Origin: Maribacter arenosus
GTDB lineage: Bacteria; Bacteroidota; Bacteroidia; Flavobacteriales; Flavobacteriaceae
Reading direction: 5' to 3'
Assembly (NCBI RefSeq): GCF_014610845.1
Contig: NZ_JABTCG010000003.1
Location: 248,001 to 312,000, forward strand
DNA length: 64,000 nucleotides
Under the pieces are notes generated by a model, which worked only from the letters and a program-made list of their open reading frames with translations, did no database searches and was not told where the DNA came from. Position 1 is the first letter of the stretch. Every line of letters starts with the position of its first letter. Below, piece after piece: positions 46,353 to 53,580 of this stretch. The position numbers were made by a program, and so were the translations under genes.

Positions 46353-46560
46353 GGATACAGTTACTTCTATCTATAATACTGTTAAAGGCACTATAAATTT
46401 CCTACAAAATAAGATGATAAGCAAGAATAAAAAGACCAATGTAAATAATAACCGTTGATCGGTTATACTTTGAACGTTTAAACAAAGTGCGTGGCGTTTT
46501 TAATCGGGTCTTAGTTAGGGATAAAACCATATATGAAAAACCAACTATTTATTGACTGAG
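46353..46560. repeat. copy a of a ~200-bp dispersed repeat
   Basis: This block resembles 53369-53580 and, more weakly, 50826-51076, all in the same orientation. The best part (46450-46515) shares the run TTGATCGGTTATACTTTGAA and the following ACAAAGTGCG with copy b. A second shared run is CTATAAATTTCCTA. The right end contains the decayed 3' end of a cytochrome-type gene. This block fills most of the gap between the gene at 45640 and the acetoacetyl-CoA synthetase gene. Confidence 0.75.
46511..46549 (-). pseudogene. decayed 3' end of a DUF2231/cytochrome-type gene (copy a)
   Basis: Read on the minus strand, these bases give NSWFFIYGFIPN and a stop. They align in phase with the C-terminus NSWLFVDEIVLN and stop of the intact gene at 53527. 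The shared flanking DNA on the 3' side supports true homology. Upstream coding similarity fades quickly. Confidence 0.55.
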
Positions 46561-46644
46561 GATGGCAGGGGGACTTAATTGACTTATTTCTATGTGTAAT
46601 CTCGACAGGCCTACCTGCAGGCAGCTAAGCGCAATACATCCTTA

Positions 46645-48585
46645 TTAATCCAATATCCCTACAAAAAAATCCAGGCACTCAGGATTTGCCAAAGCGGCCT
46701 TGTTTTTTACCTCCTGCCCGTGAATGATCTTTTTTACGGCTATCTCCACCTTTTTACCATTAAGGGTATAGGGTATATCGGGTACCGCTTTCAATACGGC
46801 CGGAACATGCCGTGGGCTACAGTTGGTCTTTATGGTTTTATTTATTTTTTTGACAAGGGCCTCATCCAAGACAACCCCTTCGTTCAGTTTTACAAAAAGC
46901 ACCACCTGCTCATCGCCATCCACCTTTTTACCTACCACTACGGCGTCGACAATTTCATCCATATTTTCAACAACGTTGTAGATTTCAGCAGTGCCAATAC
47001 GCACTCCCTGGGGATTCAAAGTGGCATCTGACCGGCCATGCATAATAATTCCGCCATGTTCCGTTATTTCGATGAAATCCCCATGGTGCCAGATACCGGG
47101 ATATTCCTCAAAATAGGCAGCCTGGTATTTTTTGCCATCCTTATCATTAAAGAAGTAAATGGGCATGGAAGGGAAAGGTGATTTACAGACCAGTTCCCCT
47201 TGTCCGCCTACCACCGAATTTCCGGCAGCATCAAAGCAATCGACATTCATACCGAGACCTTTGCATTGTATTTCCTCCTTGTAAACCGGTAGGATAGGAT
47301 TACCCAAAACAAAACAGGAAATAATATCGGTACCCCCGGCGATGGAGGCTAATTGAATATCCGCTTTCCAATCGCGGTACACATATTCAAAGCTTTCTTT
47401 CGAAAGGGGTGACCCTGTAGAGGCGATAACCTTCAATTTTGTGAAATCGGAGATCTTACGGGGTTTGACCCCGGCTTGTTCAAGGGAGGCAATGTATTTC
47501 GCACTGGTTCCAAAAAAGGCAATATCCAATTCATCGGCCATTTTCAGCAAGGCATCAGGTCCGGGATAAAACGGGTTACCATCGTATAACACAAGCGTAG
47601 CCCCAATGGCCAGCGAACTAACAAACCAGTTCCACATCATCCAACCACAGGTGGTATAATAAAATACACTTTGGTCACTTTGGATGTTGTTGTGCAGGAT
47701 CAGTTCTTTTAAATGCTGAATGAGCGTACCTCCGGCCGAGTGTACAATGCTTTTAGGCAAACCCGTTGTACCCGATGAGTACATGATATAGAGCGGATGA
47801 TCAAAAGGCAACTGTTCAAATAACAGCGGTTCTTCGGTCAAAGCGGCAAAATCGTCAAACAAGATGGCATTTGGAACCTTTTTCACGTCTGCGTTGCCCG
47901 TATAATCCACTAGAATGGTCTTTTCCACCGAAGGTAGGCCTTGAAGGATATGGGCCAACTTTTGCTGCGAATCAAAAACTTTGCCTTTGTAGTAATAGCC
48001 ATCCGCAGCGAAAATGAGTTTGGGTTTTATTTGGGAAAAACGATCCAGTACGCCTTGGGTCCCAAAATCGGGAGAGGTGGAAGACCAGATGGCACCGATA
48101 GACGAAGCAGCGAGCATACCGATAATTGTTTCTGGCATATTGGGCATAAATGCAGCTATGCGATCCCCTTTTACAACACCCCTATTTTTCATGGCTGCTG
48201 CCACCCGGCGGACCTGTTCGTACAATTCGGCATAGGTAAGTTCGCGATGCACGGAAGTTTCCCCTTTAAAGATTAGGGCCGTGTGATCGTCTTTTCGGGC
48301 CAGCAGATTTTCGGCAAAATTCAGGCGGGCGCCTTCAAACCATTTGGCACCCAGCATTTTATGAATATCGTCTAGTATGGTATCCGATTTTTTTGATGAT
48401 TTGATACCGCAAAAGTCCCATATTTCTGACCAGAAATCGCCGATATTCTTAACGCTCCACTGGTGAAGGGTGGTATACTCGCGATCGGGAAGGCTATATT
48501 TCTCGGCAATACGATGTAGAAATTCGTACATCTTCGAGCCTGTCTTTGTTGACTCGGAAGGTTGCCAGAGTAGGTTTTTATCCAT
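46645..48585 (-). CDS. acetoacetate--CoA ligase
   Basis: Acetoacetyl-CoA synthetase that activates acetoacetate with ATP and CoA, linking ketone bodies or amino-acid breakdown to acetyl-CoA. It belongs to the ANL superfamily; at 646 residues it has the AACS N-terminus (LLWQPSESTKTGSKMYEFL) and ARLNFAENLL. The P-loop is YIMYSSGTTGLPKSIVHSAGG (read YSSGTTGLPKSIVH). Specific marks are AGGTDIISCFVLGN and HGRSDATLNPQGVRIGTAEIY, with the catalytic lysine region NGKKVEIAVKKI. I use ATG 48585; a GTG two codons upstream is possible. It is more GC-rich than its accessory neighbours and lies alone between repeats. Confidence 0.93.
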   Translation of the reverse strand: MDKNLLWQPSESTKTGSKMYEFLHRIAEKYSLPDREYTTLHQWSVKNIGDFWSEIWDFCGIKSSKKSDTILDDIHKMLGAKWFEGARLNFAENLLARKDDHTALIFKGETSVHRELTYAELYEQVRRVAAAMKNRGVVKGDRIAAFMPNMPETIIGMLAASSIGAIWSSTSPDFGTQGVLDRFSQIKPKLIFAADGYYYKGKVFDSQQKLAHILQGLPSVEKTILVDYTGNADVKKVPNAILFDDFAALTEEPLLFEQLPFDHPLYIMYSSGTTGLPKSIVHSAGGTLIQHLKELILHNNIQSDQSVFYYTTCGWMMWNWFVSSLAIGATLVLYDGNPFYPGPDALLKMADELDIAFFGTSAKYIASLEQAGVKPRKISDFTKLKVIASTGSPLSKESFEYVYRDWKADIQLASIAGGTDIISCFVLGNPILPVYKEEIQCKGLGMNVDCFDAAGNSVVGGQGELVCKSPFPSMPIYFFNDKDGKKYQAAYFEEYPGIWHHGDFIEITEHGGIIMHGRSDATLNPQGVRIGTAEIYNVVENMDEIVDAVVVGKKVDGDEQVVLFVKLNEGVVLDEALVKKINKTIKTNCSPRHVPAVLKAVPDIPYTLNGKKVEIAVKKIIHGQEVKNKAALANPECLDFFVGILD

Positions 48586-48787
48586 TTTCACATTGTTTTC
48601 TGTTTTTTAAAATGAAGTAGGCATAACATGCTACAAAGCCGGTAATTCACGGTAAAAGGGTTTACAGTTTTCCCATCTTTGATCATGTTCGCTACCAGGG
48701 GAATTTTTAGTAGAATGTTTCTTTATCCAAATATCTAATTTCATTTTGTCCTTAATTGTGCTCTAACGTATGGAATAAAGAGTCATT

Positions 48788-49240
48788 TTAATGCTGTTTA
48801 TTTTTTGTTATCCATATTTTTCTTGTTTTCAAAAGTCTAACGAAAGTAATTAATGAGACAAACCCGCCTAGAATTAAAGTTAAGGGAAAAATAAAAAATC
48901 CAATAATGTTTCCTTCAAGTGGTGAAAGCCAAATGAAAAAGGACAATAGACCTATTACCTGAAATAAATGTCTTTCGGAAAAAATGTACAAGAAACTATT
49001 AATTCCTTTTACACGGAATGGATGATCTTTGGAAGTAAAGATAAAGCTGTAGATAAGTAGGCGCACAAAAAAAATAACTACTAAAAAGAGGATAAAAGCT
49101 AATGGATTGACTTGATATACGTTGGTTCCTTTTGATGCACCAAGATCCAATTCGTTGCAAATTATATACGACACCATCTGATAAATAGGGTTTCCTACTA
49201 TACTTATTACAAGAAAAAAAACATATTTCAGTTGGTTCAC
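48788..49240 (-). CDS. small membrane protein of unknown function
   Basis: A 150-residue hydrophobic protein with about four membrane segments (YVFFLVISIVGNPIYQMVSYI, FILFLVVIFFVRLLIYSFIF, LFQVIGLLSFFIWLS, IIGFFIFPLTLILGGFVSLI). The frame begins with GTG (NQLKYVF follows), since no ATG lies near the start. No family is recognised. It sits in the AT-rich accessory region between acetoacetyl-CoA synthetase and the repeated hairpin module. A small orphan cassette is the best description. Confidence 0.6.
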   Translation of the reverse strand: MNQLKYVFFLVISIVGNPIYQMVSYIICNELDLGASKGTNVYQVNPLAFILFLVVIFFVRLLIYSFIFTSKDHPFRVKGINSFLYIFSERHLFQVIGLLSFFIWLSPLEGNIIGFFIFPLTLILGGFVSLITFVRLLKTRKIWITKNKQH

Positions 49241-49360
49241 TTTTATTCCAATTATTGATAACGGTTCAACTACGATGCATTGTGGACGCCGTCTGCGAAG
49301 CAGTGGGCGAATTGGCCCGCTGGCATTTAGACTTTTACGCCTAATACCAGGCCATTGAAT

Positions 49361-49410
49361 AAAGTTAAGGATTTCCGTCTAGGAAATCCGCCGCAATGAA
49401 TTTTAGCCAT
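49361..49410. repeat. intergenic hairpin module, copy 1
   Basis: AAAGTTAAGGATTTCCGTC, then a hairpin (GGATTTCC 49369-49376 with GGAAATCC 49382-49389), then GCCGCAATG. The same order of elements recurs at 52793-52838. The preceding 100 bases (49260-49360) are GC-richer than neighbouring genes and form part of the same intergenic unit. Confidence 0.7.
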
Positions 49411-49426
49411 TTTTATTCACATGTTT

Positions 49427-50761
49427 TCAATTAAATAGGTCTAAAAGAGCCAAACTTCTTACTAAATGTTGCATACTGTGATTTTCATCATATGATGTTT
49501 TAGGAGAGCTATTAAAGGCAATGATTAACCTTTTACTTGGTGAGATGTATAGCGCCTGACCTCCAACACCATGTTTTATGAAATCCCCATCTTCAAATAC
49601 AACATCCCAATGATAGCTCTGAAACATTGCTCCTTGGTCCTCATATTTTCGCGACCATACTAAATCTCCAAAACCGCCCTTAGACAGAAATAATTCATGA
49701 TTACCTTTCCTAATTTCCTCTAAATATCTATCAGAAGCAATTTTGATGTCGGCATCCTCAGTAAATGCCAAACCATACCTTGCCATGTCTCTCAAAGTCA
49801 TCATCATAGGACCATAACTTCCTGTTATACCACTACTAGCCATAGAGATTAGTGCATCTTGCTCCGCTCCAATTTTAGACCATATAAATGAAGACACCAA
49901 TTCGTGGTAAGGGGTAGCTGTTATTCGCTCTGCAATCATAGCAAGCAGTACTGAATTTACTCCGCTATAATCATATGTAATACCAGGTGGTTCGGCAATA
50001 CCAGACTCCTTTATGACTTGAAGAAAGTCTTTTTTGATTCCAGCCTTAGGTTCTGGAAATAAGCCCGTTTGTTCAAGAAGCTGATAAAAACAAGATTCAG
50101 GATTGGTAAATGACTCCATGTTGGGTAAATGCTCCTTGCAATTAATTCCAGAGGCCATTCTCAATAAATGTTCAATTGTAATATCCTCAAAACCTGCACC
50201 TCTTAGCTCTGGTAAATATTTGGTAATGGAATCCTGTTCATGTAATAGTCTCTGGTCTGCGAGAATTGCTGTTACCGTACCCACAAATGATTTGGCAATC
50301 GATGCGGTAATATGTCTGTCATCCGGATTCATGTCTGGGTATTGTTCGTATTTGATTTTTCCTTTGTGAAGAACAATCACCCCATTTATAGCCTTACGAG
50401 CGCAAATGTCATCCAAAGTAGTTTCTTTTTTGAAAAAGGTACTCGTTAACAATTCCTGCCCTAATGTTTCTGACAGATTTTCTTCTAGTCGCTTGATTTT
50501 TGTATCTCTCTTACTTATGGTAACGGTAGGTAAATAATATTCAAAATGTCTGTTTAGTTCGGCAATATCTGGACTTATCAAAGTAATCCAATCTGGAGAT
50601 TCAAAACTTACCAATTGTTTGGTAGTGTCTGGCATTTGCCTTGAATTTACTGCTGCTTCAATCCTGTTTTTTAACAACTGATTTTTAGTCTCTTTTTGGC
50701 AGCCATAAAGCATTACGAATGTAAAAAGGAGAAGGCTATATTTTTGTAAATAATTAATCAT
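49427..50761 (-). CDS. serine hydrolase, beta-lactamase class C / NylB-like family
   Basis: A 444-residue lipoprotein (signal ending FVMLYGC) with a penicillin-binding-protein-like esterase/amidase domain. The nucleophile motif SxxK is SIAKSF in ITASIAKSFVGTV. The second motif reads YSGVN in TYDYSGVNSVLL, where class C enzymes have YxN. The third is HGVGGQ, matching the HxG type. This pattern resembles 6-aminohexanoate-dimer hydrolase-like enzymes more than true beta-lactamases. About 110 residues precede the catalytic domain. Substrate unknown. It lies between two repeat units in the accessory region. Confidence 0.88.
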   Translation of the reverse strand: MINYLQKYSLLLFTFVMLYGCQKETKNQLLKNRIEAAVNSRQMPDTTKQLVSFESPDWITLISPDIAELNRHFEYYLPTVTISKRDTKIKRLEENLSETLGQELLTSTFFKKETTLDDICARKAINGVIVLHKGKIKYEQYPDMNPDDRHITASIAKSFVGTVTAILADQRLLHEQDSITKYLPELRGAGFEDITIEHLLRMASGINCKEHLPNMESFTNPESCFYQLLEQTGLFPEPKAGIKKDFLQVIKESGIAEPPGITYDYSGVNSVLLAMIAERITATPYHELVSSFIWSKIGAEQDALISMASSGITGSYGPMMMTLRDMARYGLAFTEDADIKIASDRYLEEIRKGNHELFLSKGGFGDLVWSRKYEDQGAMFQSYHWDVVFEDGDFIKHGVGGQALYISPSKRLIIAFNSSPKTSYDENHSMQHLVRSLALLDLFN

Positions 50762-50825
50762 TTCGTGGCTTGATGCGTCTATAATTATTAATTCGTTTCA
50801 ATATTTTAATTGTGCATAACAAGTG

Positions 50826-51076
50826 AATATAGTTGCCAGTAACTATATTTCTTTATATGATTACCCTAAATTTCCTATAAAAAATAGCGGTAAACAAGCT
50901 AAGACCCATAAACTTTATAAACGGTTTATTAAGAATTGGATGGTTAATAAGGTAGTTTTAAGGATTGCTTTTTTCGGTACCTTAGTTAAGTACGATCTCA
51001 TCCACAAACAGTCAGCGGTTACCACCGGGGTTGGGGTGTTTCAAAGGACATATTGTTGTAACACGTTTTTGCGAAG
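50826..51076. repeat. copy c of the ~200-bp dispersed repeat
   Basis: Shares AATATAGTT, CTAAATTTCCTATAAAA and GGTAAACAAG with copy b at 53369. Its right end, CTTAGTTAAG then ACGATCTCATC, is almost identical to the terminal codons of the gene at 53527. The middle is more diverged than in copy a. It fills the gap between the serine hydrolase and PD40 genes. Confidence 0.7.
50982..51076 (-). pseudogene. decayed 3' end of a DUF2231/cytochrome-type gene (copy c)
   Basis: Minus-strand translation reads HPNPGGNR, a stop, then LFVDEIVLN and a stop. This matches the C-terminus HPNPGGNSWLFVDEIVLN of the intact gene at 53527. The conserved Trp codon TGG has become TGA. Further upstream the similarity continues with gaps (TSQKRVT against TSAKYVRV). 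The nine terminal codons are unchanged in sequence meaning, so decay is partial. Confidence 0.75.
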
Positions 51077-51079
51077 TAT

Positions 51080-52042
51080 TCAGTCTAATTGGTCAAATCC
51101 GATTTTATAAATATTACCAAAACCGTTTAAGGTACTATTCGATAGTTCTTTTAATTCACTAATACTTTCCAATTTCTTGTTGTCAAGGGTTATTCGCTCA
51201 CTTGTAAAATAGAAATTACGGGACTTCCAATCTACAAACGGACAATAATCCAATTTATCGGAATTTACCGATTCGCCTAGGTTTTTCGATTTTGTCCATT
51301 TGCCTGAATCGTCCTTGCGACTTATATATAAGTCTCCTCCCCCAAAACCATCTTCCCTTCCGAATGAACTAAAAATAATCAGATCCTCTTCGGGATTTAT
51401 ATAGGCATTAAACTCAAATGATGCGGAGTTTATCTCAATAGGCAATGGTATTGGCGATTGAAATTTACTATCGACAAATTCGGACCTAAAAATGTCTTCC
51501 CTGCCCATACCATTATCCCTTGTTGCTGTGAAAAATAAATTTCCCTTGTTACTTAAGGAAGGATAAAACTCATCACCTCTGGTATTGATGATCGAATCTA
51601 AAGCAACGGGTTCTGACCAAGTACCATTGATGCGATCACTATACCAAATATTGTAATCGTCTCTTGTTTTATCATTGTAAATGGGTCTATTGGATGCAAA
51701 ATACAACCTGTCCCCATTAGGGCTATAAAATGGTTCTATATCCTGATATTTTCCGGAGATATTCAATATCTCGGCATTCGACCAATTTCCATTTTCTTGG
51801 TTTAATACCACCAAACATCTTTTATTTTGTTTGTAATCGCCCAAGGTATAGATAAGTTGATCGCCTTGGGGGGAAATTGCCAAATCCCTTTCATACAAAG
51901 ATGTGGATATTACATGCTCCCCAAACAAGGTCAAACCTTTTGCCGTAGTTTCGATGTCTATGGAATATGCTTCTGATCGGTCGTTTTTGGATTGACAGTT
52001 GAACAGCACTAATGATAAGAATAGTATTACCTTATATTTCAT
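51080..52042 (-). CDS. PD40 (WD40-like beta-propeller) lipoprotein
   Basis: A 320-residue lipoprotein (signal ending LVLFNC) whose body is a TolB-like propeller of PD40 repeats. Repeats include ISPQGDQLIYTLG, YSPNGDRLYFASNRP, LSNKGNLFFTATRD and NPEEDLIIFSSFGRED with GGGDLYISRKDDSGKW. Such proteins usually bind partners or glycans at the cell envelope and have no catalytic site. The gene begins four bases past the decayed copy c. It belongs to the accessory stretch with mainly orphan genes. Confidence 0.85.
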   Translation of the reverse strand: MKYKVILFLSLVLFNCQSKNDRSEAYSIDIETTAKGLTLFGEHVISTSLYERDLAISPQGDQLIYTLGDYKQNKRCLVVLNQENGNWSNAEILNISGKYQDIEPFYSPNGDRLYFASNRPIYNDKTRDDYNIWYSDRINGTWSEPVALDSIINTRGDEFYPSLSNKGNLFFTATRDNGMGREDIFRSEFVDSKFQSPIPLPIEINSASFEFNAYINPEEDLIIFSSFGREDGFGGGDLYISRKDDSGKWTKSKNLGESVNSDKLDYCPFVDWKSRNFYFTSERITLDNKKLESISELKELSNSTLNGFGNIYKIGFDQLD

Positions 52043-52118
52043 TTTGTCCGATCTCTGTTTTATACATGGGGTTGTATGCTGGCATTATTGTGTTGTTCTA
52101 TTCTAGTCCGTATTGGTT

Positions 52119-52691
52119 TTATTCAATTATGAGGTTGTATTTTGTTAAAAGCCCCTTGACGGATTCTAAGGAAAATTTTGCACCTTTAATTTTATTCTGT
52201 TCGGGATCAATAATAAAATTATCGGAACTTCTTAAATCGGCATTTTGCAAATCCGTGTTTTTAAATACAGCATTCAGTAAATCGCAATTTTCAAAAACAG
52301 ACGTATTCAGATTACATTCGGTAAAATCCACTTCATGTAATTTTGATTTAGTAAACACGGTTTTTGAAAGTTTCTTTTTGAAAAATGAGGAGTGATTTAG
52401 TTGGCAATGATCAACTTTAATCGAAAAAGCAAAATCACTACAGGTATCGAAACGCATACCTAACATCTTACAATCTTTAAATGTTACTTCTTGAAGCCCT
52501 GTTTCGTGAAGATTAACCAAACTTAAATCGCAATCAATAAATTGGCATTCCAAAAATCGAATTTTTGATACGTCGGAATTAGAGAAGTTACAATTTGAAA
52601 AAGTACACGATTCATAATCGCCTTTGTCTAATTTATTTTTTGAGAAATCTTTTCTTTCAAATTTTATGTCTTCAATAAATTGTAGTTCCAT
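52119..52691 (-). CDS. pentapeptide-repeat protein
   Basis: A 190-residue soluble protein with pentapeptide repeats of the A(D/N)LXX type forming a right-handed beta-helix. Units include CTFSNCNFSNSDVSK, CQFIDCDLSLVNL, SSFFKKKLSKTVF and CNLNTSVFENCDLLNAVF. The layout with a break near residue 85 and length near 200 resembles Qnr/McbG-like proteins that mimic DNA and protect gyrase. Quinolone protection should not be inferred without testing. It is preceded by the second copy of the intergenic hairpin module. Confidence 0.88.
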   Translation of the reverse strand: MELQFIEDIKFERKDFSKNKLDKGDYESCTFSNCNFSNSDVSKIRFLECQFIDCDLSLVNLHETGLQEVTFKDCKMLGMRFDTCSDFAFSIKVDHCQLNHSSFFKKKLSKTVFTKSKLHEVDFTECNLNTSVFENCDLLNAVFKNTDLQNADLRSSDNFIIDPEQNKIKGAKFSLESVKGLLTKYNLIIE

Positions 52692-52792
52692 TAATTCTAG
52701 TTGTTTTTATCGGCTGGCCTATAACGGGTGGGCAATGATGTCGGAGTGGTAAATCCGTCTGGATTTTTCCGCCCAGATCCGAGCCATAACTT

Positions 52793-52838
52793 AAAGTTAA
52801 GGATTTTCGGTATGGAAAATCCGCCGTAATGGATTATA
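52793..52838. repeat. intergenic hairpin module, copy 2
   Basis: AAAGTTAAGGATTTTCGG, then a hairpin (GGATTTTC 52801-52808 with GAAAATCC 52815-52822), then GCCGTAATGGATTATAGG. It parallels the module at 49361-49410. Another small stem (AAATCC/GGATTT) lies just upstream at 52751-52766. Confidence 0.7.
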
Positions 52839-52842
52839 GGTG

Positions 52843-52854
52843 TTGTTACCTACA
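52843..52854. repeat. 12-bp inverted repeat, left arm
   Basis: TTGTTACCTACA is the exact reverse complement of TGTAGGTAACAA at 53355-53366. The two arms bracket the small membrane-protein gene; this arm includes that gene's stop codon (52850-52852). Confidence 0.75.
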
Positions 52855-53338
52855 GTTTTTTGTACTTAATTTTTTCGGTCATCATTACTTTCTCCACCGT
52901 TTTAATCAATGATGATACTTTAAGTCCCGCAATTAATTCGACTATAAGCAAGTAAATCATTCCGAAAGCAGGCATAATTAAAAACTCGGCTTTGTCAAAT
53001 CCGTATTCAGTTAATTGATATACCGCAATTATTAATGCCAGTCCGACAAAAATGATTGTAAACCAAAAATGCATCTTATAAGTGATTCCGTTAATTCTTT
53101 TTAGAATTAGTTTACTTTCGATTCCGTTTTCATTTGTATTTGCCGTACTTACATTAAGTTTCACTAACGGCCCTAGGTTCGGTGTAAAAGCGAAGAATGA
53201 TAAATTTCCATAGATTTCTATTCCGCCGTAGTCAGAAAATCCTCCAGCAATATTATTCCGTCCTATTTCAGAATGAATTATTTCTGTAATGCGATTAGCC
53301 GAATCGTTTATTTTATATTCTTTTGTTTGGTCGTTCAA
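52850..53338 (-). CDS. hypothetical membrane protein in inverted-repeat cassette
   Basis: A 162-residue protein with two membrane helices (MHFWFTIIFVGLALIIAVYQL and a segment ending IYLLIVELIAGL). The N-terminal polar domain of about 85 residues contains GGIEIYGNLSFFAFTPNLGPLV. The only usable start in frame is TTG at 53338 (NDQTKEYKIND follows); the first ATG is at residue 87. No family is recognised. A perfect 12-bp inverted repeat brackets the gene, and the outer arm is followed by copy b of the dispersed repeat. Confidence 0.6.
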   Translation of the reverse strand: MNDQTKEYKINDSANRITEIIHSEIGRNNIAGGFSDYGGIEIYGNLSFFAFTPNLGPLVKLNVSTANTNENGIESKLILKRINGITYKMHFWFTIIFVGLALIIAVYQLTEYGFDKAEFLIMPAFGMIYLLIVELIAGLKVSSLIKTVEKVMMTEKIKYKKL

Positions 53339-53354
53339 AGGTATTATTTGAAAT

Positions 53355-53366
53355 TGTAGGTAACAA
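53355..53366. repeat. 12-bp inverted repeat, right arm
   Basis: TGTAGGTAACAA, the reverse complement of 52843-52854. It lies 17 bases upstream of the TTG start of the bracketed gene. Confidence 0.75.
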
Positions 53367-53368
53367 TT

Positions 53369-53580
53369 GTATATAGTTACTAGGATCTATATTTTTATTT
53401 TAGGTACTATAAATTTCCTATAAAATATGGTGGTAAACAAGTCTACAAAGGCCTATGTTATAAATACCGGTTGATCGGTTATACTTTGAACGTATACACA
53501 AAGTGCGTTGCATTTAGAATCGCGTCTTAGTTAAGGACGATCTCATCAACGAACAACCAGCTATTGCCCCCAGGGTTCGG
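53369..53580. repeat. copy b of the ~200-bp dispersed repeat (intact gene end)
   Basis: The reference copy. It comprises about 158 bases of 3' flank and the last codons of the intact gene at 53527. Similar blocks lie at 46353 and 50826, both with the coding end decayed. Confidence 0.75.

Noticed and set aside
46600-46628. Palindromic CCTGCAGG sequence near the acetoacetyl-CoA synthetase stop as terminator
   Set aside because: The stem is short and no T run follows on the minus strand.
49427-50761. True beta-lactamase call for the serine hydrolase
   Set aside because: SxxK and HxG are present but the YxN motif is altered to YSGVN and a long N-terminal region is present; the NylB-like esterase/amidase class fits better.
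52119-52691. Quinolone-resistance (Qnr) call for the pentapeptide-repeat protein
   Set aside because: Only the general repeat fold and length resemble Qnr; nothing in the sequence shows gyrase protection, so only the fold is reported.
46330-53526. Integron with an integrase and attC sites
   Set aside because: Repeats and orphan genes look cassette-like, but no integrase gene is in the window, the genes vary in size and include a core metabolic enzyme, and the repeats lack the standard attC consensus.
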